Source of the DNA: Megachile rotundata
Taxonomy: Eukaryota > Arthropoda > Insecta > Hymenoptera > Megachilidae
Length of the DNA: 64,000 nt
Direction: 5' to 3'
Assembly: GCF_050947335.1 (NCBI RefSeq)
Contig: NW_027473855.1
Coordinates: forward strand, 62,001-126,000
In this document: in pieces, positions 25,764-38,849 of the stretch
Layout of the letters: each line of letters begins with the position of its first letter
Position numbering within the stretch: position 1 is the stretch's first letter
The notes under the pieces: model-generated
What the model was told of the DNA's origin: nothing
Databases searched by the model: none
What the model saw: the letters and a program-made list of their open reading frames with translations, nothing else
Made by a program: the position numbers and the translations under genes

Positions 25764-28700
25764 AGTAATTGTCGTTCTATCGATCATATAAGCATAATAA
25801 GGCTAATAATATGAGTTAGAGTGATAATACTGAGAGTAGTGAGTATAGTAATTCTCATTCTATCGATCATATAAGCATAATATGGCTAATAATATGAGTT
25901 AGATTGATAATAATAACAGTAATAAGTATAGTAGCTGTCGTTCTTCGATAATATAAGCATAATATGGCTAATAATATGAGTTAGATTGATAATACTAAGA
26001 GTAGTGAGTATAGTTAATTGTCGTTCTATCGATCATATAAGCATAATATGGCTAATAATATGATATAGATTGATAATAATAAGAGTAATAAGTATAGTAT
26101 TTGTCGTTCTATCGATCATGTAAGCATAATATGGCTAATAATACGAGTTAGATTGATAATAATAAGAGTAATAAGTATAGTAATTGTCGTTCTATCGATC
26201 ATTTAAGCATAATATGGCTAATAATATGAGTTAGATTGATAATAATAACAGTAATAAGTATACTAATTGTCGTTCTATCGATAATATAAGCATAATATGG
26301 CCAATAATATGAGCTAGATTGATAATACTAAGAGTAGTGAGTATAGTAGTTCTCGTTCCATCGATCATATAAGCATAATATGGCTAATAATATGAGTTAG
26401 ATTGATAATAATAAGAGTAATAAGTATAGTAATTATCGTTCTATCGATCATTTAAGCATAATATGGCTAATAATATGAGTTAGATTGATAATAATAAGAG
26501 TAATGAGTATAGTAATTGTAGTTCTATCGATCATATCTGCATAATATGGTTAATAATATGAGTTAGATTGATAATAATACGAGTAGTAAGTATAGTATTT
26601 GTCGTTCTATCGATCATATAAGCATAATATGGCTAATAATATGAGTTAGATTGATAATAATAAGAGTAATAAGTATAGTAATTGTCGTTCTATCGATCAT
26701 TTAAGCATAATATGGGTAATAATATGTGTCAGATTGATAATAATAACAGTAATAAGTATAGTAATTGTCGTTCTATCGATAATATAAGCATAATATGGCT
26801 AATAATATGAGGTAGATTGATAATACTAAGAGTAGTGAGTATAGTAGTTCTCGTTCTATCGATCATATAAGCATAATATGGCTAATAATATGAGTTAGAT
26901 TGATAATAATAAGAGTAATAAGTATAGTAATTGTCGTTCTATCGATCATTTAAGCATAATATGGGTAATAATATGAGTTAGATCGATAATAATAAGAGTA
27001 ATAACTACAGTAATTGTCGTTCTATCGATCATATAAGCATAATATGGCTAATAATATGAGTTAGAGTGATAATACTGAGAGTAGTGAGTATAGTAATTCT
27101 CATTCTATCGATCATATAAGCATAATATGGCTAATAATATGAGTTAGATTGATAATAATAAGAGTAATGGGTATAGTAATTGTCGTCCTATCGATCATTT
27201 AAGCATAATATGGGTAATAATATGAGTCAGATTGATAATAATAACAGTAATAAGTATAGTAATTGTCGTTCTATCGATAATATAAGCATAATATGGCTAA
27301 TAATATGAGTTAGATTGATAATACTAAGAGTAGTGAGTATAGTAGTTCTCGTTCTATCGATCATATAAGCATAATATGGCTAATAATATGAGTTAGATTG
27401 ATAATAATAAGAGTAATAACTACAGTAATTGTCGTTCTATCGATCATATAAGCATAATAAGGCTAATAATATGAGTTAGAGTGATAATACCGAGAGTAGT
27501 GAGTATAGTAATTCTCATTCTATCGATCATATAAGCATAATATGGCTAATAATATGAGTTAGATTGATAATAATAAGAGTAATGGGTATAGTAATTGTAG
27601 TTCTATCGATCATATAAGCATAATATGGCTAATAATATGATATAGATTGATAATAATAAGAGTAATAAGTATAGTATTTGTCGTTCTATCGATCATGTAA
27701 GCATAATATGGCTAATAATACGAGTTAGATTGATAATAATAAGAGTAATAAGTATAGTAATTGTCGTTCTATCGATCATTTAAGCATAATATGGCTAATA
27801 ATATGAGTTAGATTGATAATAATAACAGTAATAAGTATAGTAATTGTCGTTCTATCGATAATATAAGCATAATATGGCTAATAATATGAGTTAGATTGAT
27901 AATACTAAGAGTAGTGAGTATAGTAATTCTCGTTCTATCCATCATATAAGCATAATATGGCTAATAATATGAGTTAGATTGATAATAATAAGAGTAATGA
28001 GTATAGTAATTGTAGTTCTATCGATCATATCGGCATAATATGGTTAATAATATGAGTTAGATTCATAATAATAAGAGTAATAAGTATAGTAATTGTCGTT
28101 CTATCGATCATATAAGCATAATATGGCTAATAATATGAGTTAGATTGATAATACTAAGAGTAGTGAGTATAGTAATTCTCGTTCTATCGGTCATATAAGC
28201 ATAATATGGCTAATAATATGAGTTAGATTGATAATAATAACAGTAATAAGTATAGTAATTGTCGTTCTATCGATAATATAAGCATAATATGGCTAATAAT
28301 ATGAGTTAGATTGATAATACTAAGAGTAGTGAGTATAGTAATTGTCGTTCTATCGATCATATAAGCATAATATGGCTAATAATATGATATAGATTGATAA
28401 TAATAAGAGTAATAAGTATAGTATTTGTCGTTCTATCGATCATGTAAGCATAATATGGCTAATAATACGAGTTAGATTGATAATAATAAGAGTAATAAGT
28501 ATAGTAATTGTCGTTCTATCGATCATTTAAGCATAATATGGCTAATAATATGAGTTAGATTGATAATAATAACAGTAATAAGTATAGTAATTGTCGTTCT
28601 ATCGATAATATAAGCATAATATGGCTAATAATATGAGTTAGATTGATAACACTAAGAGTAGTGAGTATAGTAATTCTCGTTCTATCCATCATATAAGCAT

Positions 28701-29412
28701 AATATGGCTAATAATATGAGTTAGATTGATAATAATAAGAGTAATGAGTATAGTAATTGTAGTTCTATCGATCATATCGGCATAATATGGTTAATAATAT
28801 GAGTTAGATTCATAATAATAAGAGTAATAAGTATAGTAATTGTCGTTCTATCGATCATATAAGCATAATATGGCTAATAATATGAGTTAGATTGATAATA
28901 CTAAGAGTAGTGAGTATAGTAATTCTCGTTCTATCGATCATATAAGCATAATATGGCTAATAATATGAGTTAGATTGATAATAATAACAGTAATAATTAT
29001 AGTAATTGTCGTTCTATCGATGATATAAGTATAATATGGCTAATAATATGAGTTTCATTGATAATACTAAGAGTAGTGAGTATAGTAATTCTCGTTCTAT
29101 CGATCATATAAGCATAATATGGCTAATAATATGAGTTAGATTGATAATAATAAGAGTAATAACTACAGTAATTGTCGTTCTATCGATCATATAAGCATAA
29201 TAAGGCTAATAATATGAGTTAGATTGATAATAATAAGAGTAATAAGTATAGTAATTGTCGTTCTCTCGAACATATAAGCATAATATGGCTAATAATATGA
29301 GTTAGAGTGATAATACTAAGAGTAGTGAGTATTGTAATTCTCATTCTATCGATCATTTAAGCATAATATGGCTAATAATATGAGTTAGATTGATAATAAT
29401 AACAGTAATAAG
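25764..29412 (+). repeat. 3652-bp higher-order unit, copy B
   Basis: This is the second tandem copy of the unit at 22112. I noticed only a few differences from copy A, for example TATCGATGATATAAG near 29020 where A has CGATAAT, and CTCTCGAACAT near 29270 where A has CTCTCGATCAT. It ends at a normal AACAGTAATAAGTATAG monomer where copy A has the hybrid, which places the duplication breakpoint at 25752-25759. Confidence 0.9.
25972..26055 (+). repeat. 84-bp monomer (GTTAATTG), second copy
   Basis: This is the same T insertion as at 22320, exactly 3652 bp later. It again directly follows an AGCTG 82-bp monomer, as expected for the tandem copy. Confidence 0.92.
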
Positions 29413-31962
29413 TATAGTAATTGTCGTTCTATCGATAATATAACCATAATATGGCTAATAATATGAGTTAGATTGATACTACTAAGAGTAGTGAGTATAG
29501 TAATTCTCGTTCTATCGATCATATAAGCATAATATGGCTAATAATATGAGTTAGATTGATAGTAATAAGAGTAATAACTACAGTAATTGTCGTTCTATCG
29601 ATCATATAAGCATAATAAGGCTAATAATATGAGTTACATTGATAATAATAAGAGTAATAAGTATAGTAATTGTCGTTCTCTCGATCATATAAGCATAATA
29701 TGGCTAATAATATGAGTTAGAGTGATAATACTAAGAGTAGTGAGTATTGTAATTCTCATTCTATCGATCATTTAAGCATAATATGGCTATTAATATGAGT
29801 TAGATTGATAATAATAACAGTAATAAGTATAGTAATTGTCGTTCTATCGATAATATAACCATAATATGGCTAATAATATGAGTTAGATTGATAATACTAA
29901 GAGTAGTGAGTATAGTAATTCTCGTTCTATCGATCATATAAGCATAATATGGCTAATAATATGAGTTAGATTGATAGTAATAAGAGTAATAAGTATAGTA
30001 ATTGTCGTTCTATCGATCATATAAGCATAATAAGGCTAATAATATGAGTTAGAGTGATAATACTAAGAGTAGTGAGTATAGTAATTCTCATTCTATCGAT
30101 CATTTAAGCATAATATGGCTAATAATATGAGTTAGATTGATAATATTAACAGTAATAAGTATAGTAATTGTCGTTCTATCGATCATTTAAGCATAATATG
30201 GGTAATAATATGAGTCAGATTGATAATAATAACAGTAATAAGTATAGTAATTGTCGTTCTATCGATAATATAAGCATAATATAGCTAATAATATGAGTTA
30301 GATTGATAATACTAAGAGTAGTGAGTATAGTAGTTCTCGTTCTATCGATCATATAAGCATAATATGGCTAATAATATGAGTTAGATTGATAATAATAAGA
30401 GTAATAAGTATAGTAATTGTCGTTCTATCGATCATATAAGCATAATATGGCTAATAATATGAGTTAGATTGATAATACTAAGAGTAGTGAGTATAGTAAT
30501 TCTCGTTCTATCGATCATATAAGCATAATATGGCTAATAATATGAGTTAGATTGATAATACTAAGAGTAGTGAGTATAGTAATTCTCGTTCTATCGATCA
30601 TATAAGCATAATATGACTAATAATATGAGTTAGATTGATAATAATAAGAGTAATGAGTATAGTAATTGTAGATCTATCGATCATTTAAGCATAATATGGC
30701 TAATAATATGAGTTAGATTGATAATAATAACAGTAATAAGTATAGTAATTGTCGTTCTATCGATCATTTAAGCATAATATGGGTAATAATATGAGTCAGA
30801 TTGATAATAATAACAGTAATAAGTATAGTAATTGTCGTTCTATCGATAATATAAGCATAATATGGCTAATAATATGAGTTAGATTGATAATACTAAGAGT
30901 AGTGAGTATAGTAGTTCTCGTTCTATCGATCATATAAGCATAATATGGCTAATAATATGAGTTAGATTGATAATAATAAGACTAATGGGTATAGTAATTG
31001 TAGATCTATCGATCATTTAAGCATAATATGGCTAATAATATGAGTTAGATTGATAAAAATAACAGTAATAAGTATAGTAATTGTCGTTCTATCGATAATA
31101 TAACCATAATATGGCTAGTAATATGAGTTAGATTGATAATACTAAGAGTAGTGCATATAGTAATTCTCGTTCTATCGATCCTATAAGCATAATATGGCTA
31201 ATAATATGAGTTAGATTGATAATAATAAGAGTAATAACTACAGTAATTGTCGTTCTATCGATCATATAAGCATAATAAGGCTAATAATATGAGTTAGAGT
31301 GATAATACTGAGAGTAGTGAGTATAGTAATTCTCATTCTATCGATCATATAAGCATAATATGGCTAATAATATGAGTTAGATTGATAATAATAACAGTAA
31401 TAAGTATAGTAACTGTCGTTCTTCGATAATATAAGCATAATATGGCTAATAATATGAGTTAGATTGATAATACTAAGAGTAGTGAGTATAGTAATTGTCG
31501 TTCTATCGATCATATAAGCATAATATGGCTAATAATATGATATAGATTGATAATAATAAGAGTAATAAGTATAGTATTTGTCGTTCTATCGATCATGTAA
31601 GCATAATATGGCTAATAATACGAGTTAGATTGATAGTAATAAGAGTAATAAGTATAGTAATTGTCGTTCTATCGATCATTTAAGCATAATATGGCTAATA
31701 ATATGAGTTAGATTGATAATAATAACAGTAATAAGTATAGTAATTGTCGTTCTATCGATAATATAAGCATAATATGGCTAATAATATGAGTTAGATTGAT
31801 AATACTAAGAGTAGTGAGTTTAGTAATTCTCGTTCTATCCATCATATAAGCATAATATGGCTAATAATATGAGTTAGATTGATAATAATAAGAGTAATGA
31901 GTATAGTAATTGTAGTTCTATCGATCATATCGGCATAATATGGCTAATAATATGAGTTAGAT
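28967..31962 (+). repeat. 3.0-kb block, repeated at 35854-38849
   Basis: The offset is 6887 bp (83 monomers, two of 82 bp). Shared rare markers are AATTATAG (28994/35881), GAGTTTCATT, GATACTACTAAG, GAGTTACATT (29631/36518), GGCTATTAATATG, GATAATATTAAC, ATATGACTAA and AAGACTAATGGG. A full cassette is included (30621/37508). The left edge lies in an ACGAG monomer at 35848-35853. The right edge is at GATTCAT (31963) against GATCGAT (38850). Confidence 0.9.
30621..31449 (+). repeat. ten-monomer cassette, copy 6
   Basis: The full m1-m10 order is present. Distinctive changes are AAGACTAATGGG in m5 (shared with the copy at 37508), and GTGCATATAG with GATCCTATAAGC in m7 (not shared with that copy). 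Its m8 starts GATTGATAAT, not the usual GATTTATAAT. The next string is the GATATAG/CATGTAAG module. Confidence 0.9.
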
Positions 31963-34878
31963 TCATAATAATAAGAGTAATAAGTATAGTAATTGTCGTT
32001 CTATCGATCATATAAGCATAATATGGCTAATAATATGAGTTAGATTGATAATACTAAGAGTAGTGAGTATAGTAATTCTCGTTCTATCGATCATATAAGC
32101 ATAATATGGCTAATAATATGAGTTAGATTGATAATAATAACAGTAATAAGTATAGTAATTGTCGTTCTATCGATAATATAAGCATAATATGGCTAATAAT
32201 ATGAGTTAGATTGATAATACTAAGAGTAGTGAGTATAGTAATTCTCGTTCTATCGATCATATAAGCATAATATGGCTAATAATATGAGTTAGATTGATAA
32301 TAATAAGAGTAATAACTACAGTAATTGTCGTTCTATCGATCATATAAGCATAATAAGGCTAATAATATGAGTTAGATTGATAATAATAAGAGTAATAAGT
32401 ATAGTAATTGTCGTTCTCTCGATCATATAAGCCTAATATGGCTAATAATATGAGTTAGAGTGATAATACTAAGAGTAGTGAGTATTGTAATTCTCATTCT
32501 ATCGATCATTTAAGCATAATATGGCTAATAATATGAGTTAGATTGATAATAATAACAGTAATAAGTATAGTAATTGTCGTTCTATCGATAATATAACCAT
32601 AATATGGCTAATAATATGAGTTAGATTGATAATACTAAGAGTAGTGAGTATAGTAATTCTCGTTCTATCGATCATATAAGCATAATATGGCTAATAATAT
32701 GAGTTAGATTGATAGTAATAAGAGTAATAAGTATAGTAATTGTCGTTCTATCGATCATATAAGCATAATAAGGCTAATAATATGAGTTAGAGTGATAATA
32801 CTAAGAGTAGTGAGTATAGTAATTCTCATTCTATCGATCATTTAAGCATAATATGGCTAATAATATGAGTTAGATTGATAATACTAAGAGTAGTGAGTAT
32901 AGTAGTTCTCGTTCTATCGATCATATAAGCATAATATGGCTAATAATATGAGTTAGATTGATAATAATAAGAGTAATAACTACAGTAATTGTCGTTCTAT
33001 CGATCATATAAGCATAATAAGGCTAATAATATGAGTTAGAGTGATAATACCGAGAGTAGTGAGTATAGTAATTCTCATTCTATCGATCATATAAGCATAA
33101 TATGGCTAATAATATGAGTTAGATTGATAATAATAACAGTAATAAGTATAGTAACTGTCGTTCTTCGATAATATAAGCATAATATGGCCAATAATATGAG
33201 TTAGATTGATAATACTAAGAGTAGTGAGTATAGTAATTGTCGTTCTATCGATCATATAAGCATAATATGGCTAATAATATGATATAGATTGATAATAATA
33301 AGAGTAATAAGTATAGTATTTGTCGTTCTATCGATCATGTAAGCATAATATGGCTAATAATACGAGTTAGATTGATAATAATAAGAGTAATAAGTATAGT
33401 AATTGTCGTTCTATCGATCATTTAAGCATAATATGGCTAATAATATGAGTTAGATTGATAATAATAACAGTAATAAGTATAGTAATTGTCGTTCTATCGA
33501 TAATATAAGCATAATATGGCTAATAATATGAGTTAGATTGATAATACTAAGAGTAGTGAGTATAGTAATTCTCGTTCTATCCATCATATAAGCATAATAT
33601 GGCTAATAATATGAGTTAGATTGATAATAATAAGAGTAATGAGTATAGTAATTGTAGTTCTATCGATCATATCGGCATAATATGGTTAATAATATGAGTT
33701 AGATTCATAATAATAAGAGTAATAAGTATAGTAATTGTCGTTCTATCGATCATATAAGCATAATATGGCTAATAATATGAGTTAGATTGATAATACTAAG
33801 AGTAGTGAGTATAGTAATTCTCGTTCTATCGATCATATAAGCATAATATGGCTAATAATATGAGTTAGATTGATAATAATAACAGTAATAAGTATAGTAA
33901 TTGTCGTTCTATCGATAATATAAGCATAATATGGCTAATAATATGAGTTAGATTGATAATACTAAGAGTAGTGAGTATAGTAATTCTCGTTCTATCGATC
34001 ATATAAGCATAATATGGCTAATAATATGAGTTAGATTGATAATAATAAGAGTAATAACTACAGTAATTGTCGTTCTATCGATCATATAAGCATAATAAGG
34101 CTAATAATATGAGTTAGATTGATAATAATAAGAGTAATAAGTATAGTAATTGTCGTTCTCTCGATCATATAAGCCTACTATGGCTAATAATATGAGTTAG
34201 AGTGTTAATACTAAGAGTAGTGAGTATTGTAATTCTCATTCTATCGATCATTTAAGCATAATATGGCTAATAATATGAGTTAGATTGATAATAATAACAG
34301 TAATAAGTATAGTAATTGTCGTTCTATCGATAATATAACCATAATATGGCTAATAATATGAGTTAGATTGATAATACTAAGAGTAGTGAGTATAGTAATT
34401 CTCGTTCTATCGATCATATAAGCATAATATGGCTAATAATATGAGCTAGATTGATAGTAATAAGAGTAATAAGTATAGTAATTGTCGTTCTATCGATCAT
34501 ATAAGCATAATAAGGCTAATAATATGAGTTAGAGTGATAATACTAAGAGTAGTGAGTATAGTAATTCTCATTCTATCGATCATTTAAGCATAATATGGCT
34601 AATAATATGAGTTAGATTGATAATACTAAGAGTAGTGAGTATAGTAGTTCTCGTTCTATCGATCATATAAGCATAATATGGCTAATAATATGAGTTAGAT
34701 TGATAATAATAAGAGTAATAACTACAGTAATTGTCGTTCTATCGATCATATAAGCATAATAAGGCTAATAATATGAGTTAGAGTGATAATACCGAGAGTA
34801 GTGAGTATAGTAATTCTCATTCTATCGATCATATAAGCATAATATGGCTAATAATATGAGTTAGATTGATAATAATAA
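31170..34878 (+). repeat. 1742-bp tandem duplication, about 2.1 copies
   Basis: The period is 21 monomers, one of them 82 bp. The 82-bp marker sits at 31411 and 33153, CATGTAAG at about 31589 and 33331, and ACCGAGAG at 33051 and 34793 on the right side. The second copy has private changes: GCCTACTATGG for GCCTAATATGG near 34175, AGTGTTAATAC near 34203 and GAGCTAG near 34444. Confidence 0.85.
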
Positions 34879-35853
34879 GAGTAATGGGTATAGTAATTGT
34901 AGTTCTATCGATCATATAAGCATAATATGGCTAATAATATGATATAGATTGATAATAATAAGAGTAATAAGTATAGTATTTGTCGTTCTATCGATCATGT
35001 AAGCATAATATGGCTAATAATACGAGTTAGATTGATAATAATAAGAGTAATAAGTATAGTAATTGTCGTTCTATCGATCATTTAAGCATAATATGGCTAA
35101 TAATATGAGTTAGATTGATAATAATAACAGTAATAAGTATAGTAATTGTCGTTCTATCGATAATATAAGCATAATATGGCTAATAATATGAGTTAGATTG
35201 ATAATACTAAGAGTAGTGAGTATAGTAATTCTCGTTCTATCCATCATATAAGCATAATATGGCTAATAATATGAGTTAGATTGATAATAATAAGAGTAAT
35301 GAGTATAGTAATTGTAGTTCTATCGATCATATCGGCATAATATGGTTAATAATATGAGTTAGATTCATAATAATAAGAGTAATAAGTATAGTAATTGTCG
35401 TTCTATCGATCATATAAGCATAATATGGCTAATAATATGAGTTAGATTGATAATACTAAGAGTAGTGAGTATAGTAATTCTCGTTCTATCGGTCATATAA
35501 GCATAATATGGCTAATAATATGAGTTAGATTGATAATAATAACAGTAATAAGTATAGTAATTGTCGTTCTATCGATAATATAAGCATAATATGGCTAATA
35601 ATATGAGTTAGATTGATAATACTAAGAGTAGTGAGTATAGTAATTGTCGTTCTATCGATCATATAAGCATAATATGGCTAATAATATGATATAGATTGAT
35701 AATAATAAGAGTAATAAGTATAGTATTTGTCGTTCTATCGATCATGTAAGCATAATATGGCTAATAATACGAGTTAGATTGATAATAATAAGAGTAATAA
35801 GTATAGTAATTGTCGTTCTATCGATCATTTAAGCATAATATGGCTAATAATAC

Positions 35854-38849
35854 GAGTTAGATTGATAATAATAACAGTAATAATTATAGTAATTGTCGTT
35901 CTATCGATAATATAAGTATAATATGGCTAATAATATGAGTTTCATTGATAATACTAAGAGTAGTGAGTATAGTAATTCTCGTTCTATCGATCATATAAGC
36001 ATAATATGGCTAATAATATGAGTTAGATTGATAATAATAAGAGTAATAACTACAGTAATTGTCGTTCTATCGATCATATAAGCATAATAAGGCTAATAAT
36101 ATGAGTTAGATTGATAATAATAAGAGTAATAAGTATAGTAATTGTCGTTCTCTCGATCATATAAGCATAATAAGGCTAATAATATGAGTTAGAGTGATAA
36201 TACTAAGAGTAGTGAGTATTGTAATTCTCATTCTATCGATCATTTAAGCATAATATGGCTAATAATATGAGTTAGATTGATAATAATAACAGTAATAAGT
36301 ATAGTAATTGTCGTTCTATCGATAATATAACCATAATATGGCTAATAATATGAGTTAGATTGATACTACTAAGAGTAGTGAGTATAGTAATTCTCGTTCT
36401 ATCGATCATATAAGCATAATATGGCTAATAATATGAGTTAGATTGATAGTAATAAGAGTAATAACTACAGTAATTGTCGTTCTATCGATCATATAAGCAT
36501 AATAAGGCTAATAATATGAGTTACATTGATAATAATAAGAGTAATAAGTATAGTAATTGTCGTTCTCTCGATCATATAAGCATAATATGGCTAATAATAT
36601 GAGTTAGAGTGATAATACTAAGAGTAGTGAGTATTGTAATTCTCATTCTATCGATCATTTAAGCATAATATGGCTATTAATATGAGTTAGATTGATAATA
36701 ATAACAGTAATAAGTATAGTAATTGTCGTTCTATCGATAATATAACCATAATATGGCTAATAATATGAGTTAGATTGATAATACTAAGAGTAGTGAGTAT
36801 AGTAATTCTCGTTCTATCGATCATATAAGCATAATATGGCTAATAATATGAGTTAGATTGATAGTAATAAGAGTAATAAGTATAGTAATTGTCGTTCTAT
36901 CGATCATATAAGCATAATAAGGCTAATAATATGAGTTAGAGTGATAATACTAAGAGTAGTGAGTATATTAATTCTCATTCTATCGATCATTTAAGCATAA
37001 TATGGCTAATAATATGAGTTAGATTGATAATATTAACAGTAATAAGTATAGTAATTGTCGTTCTATCGATCATTTAAGCATAATATGGGTAATAATATGA
37101 GTCAGATTGATAATAATAACAGTAATAAGTATAGTAATTGTCGTTCTATCGATAATATAAGCATAATATAGCTAATAATATGAGTTAGATTGATAATACT
37201 AAGAGTAGTGAGTATAGTAGTTCTCGTTCTATCGATCATATAAGCATAATATGGCTAATAATATGAGTTAGATTGATAATAATAAGAGTAATAAGTATAG
37301 TAATTGTCGTTCTATCGATCATATAAGCATAATATGGCTAATAATATGAGTTAGATTGATAATACTAAGAGTAGTGAGTATAGTAATTCTCGTTCTATCG
37401 ATCATATAAGCATAATATGGCTAATAATATGAGTTAGATTGATAATACTAAGAGTAGTGAGTATAGTAATTCTCGTTCTATCGATCATATAAGCATAATA
37501 TGACTAATAATATGAGTTAGATTGATAATAATAAGAGTAATGAGTATAGTAATTGTAGATCTATCGATCATTTAAGCATAATATGGCTAATAATATGAGT
37601 TAGATTGATAATAATAACAGTAATAAGTATAGTAATTGTCGTTCTATCGATCATTTAAGCATAATATGGGTAATAATATGAGTCAGATTGATAATAATAA
37701 CAGTAATAAGTATAGTAATTGTCGTTCTATCGATAATATAAGCATAATATGGCTAATAATATGAGTTAGATTGATAATACTAAGAGTAGTGAGTATAGTA
37801 GTTCTCGTTCTATCGATCATATAAGCATAATATGGCTAATAATATGAGTTAGATTGATAATAATAAGACTAATGGGTATAGTAATTGTAGATCTATCGAT
37901 CATTTAAGCATAATATGGCTAATAATATGAGTTAGATTGATAAAAATAACAGTAATAAGTATAGTAATTGTCGTTCTATCGATAATATAACCATAATATG
38001 GCTAGTAATATGAGTTAGATTGATAATACTAAGAGTAGTGCGTATAGTAATTCTCGTTCTATCGATCATATAAGCATAATATGGCTAATAATATGAGTTA
38101 GATTGATAATAATAAGAGTAATAACTACAGTAATTGTCGTTCTATCGATCATATAAGCATAATAAGGCTAATAATATGAGTTAGAGTGATAATACTGAGA
38201 GTAGTGAGTATAGTAATTCTCATTCTATCGATCATATAAGCATAATATGGCTAATAATATGAGTTAGATTGATAATAATAACAGTAATAAGTATAGTAAC
38301 TGTCGTTCTTCGATAATATAAGCATAATATGGCTAATAATATGAGTTAGATTGATAATACTAAGAGTAGTGAGTATAGTAATTGTCGTTCTATCGATCAT
38401 ATAAGCATAATATGGCTAATAATATGATATAGATTGATAATAATAAGAGTAATAAGTATAGTATTTGTCGTTCTATCGATCATGTAAGCATAATATGGCT
38501 AATAATACGAGTTAGATTGATAATAATAAGAGTAATAAGTATAGTAATTGTCGTTCTATCGATCATTTAAGCATAATATGGCTAATAATATGAGTTAGAT
38601 TGATAATAATAACAGTAATAAGTATAGTAATTGTCGTTCTATCGATAATATAAGCATAATATGGCTAATAATATGAGTTAGATTGATAATACTAAGAGTA
38701 GTGAGTTTAGTAATTCTCGTTCTATCCATCATATAAGCATAATATGGCTAATAATATGAGTTAGATTGATAATAATAAGAGTAATGAGTATAGTAATTGT
38801 AGTTCTATCGATCATATCGGCATAATATGGCTAATAATATGAGTTAGAT
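35854..38849 (+). repeat. second copy of the 28967-31962 block
   Basis: It matches the upstream block at +6887 bp across about 3 kb. Differences include TATATTAATTCTC near 36967 for TATAGTAATTCTC, and a normal GTGCGTATAG in m7 where the upstream copy has GTGCATATAG. The left junction places an ACGAG monomer head onto an AACAGTAATAATTATAG body (35848 onward). Confidence 0.9.
37508..38336 (+). repeat. ten-monomer cassette, copy 7
   Basis: The full m1-m10 order is present, with AAGACTAATGGG in m5. It is preceded by the rare ATATGACTAA monomer end, as at 30614. The 82-bp m10 is the AACTG type. It is followed by the CATGTAAG, ACGAG, CTATCCATC, CATATCGGC string. Confidence 0.92.

Larger units (their letters stand above)
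20274..28111 (+). repeat. 7.8-kb segment with a distant copy at 54792-62380
   Basis: From 20274 to 26746 the sequence matches 54792-61264 at a constant offset of 34518 bp. From about 27031 to 28111 it matches 61300-62380 at 34269 bp. The 249-bp shift is three monomers missing from the distant copy. Aligned markers include CTGAT (21321/55839), AGCTG (22281/56799), GTTAATTG (22361/56879), CGAGAG (27491/61760) and the internal 3652-bp duplication. I noticed only scattered single-base differences, such as TACAGTATTTG near 58537. Confidence 0.9.
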
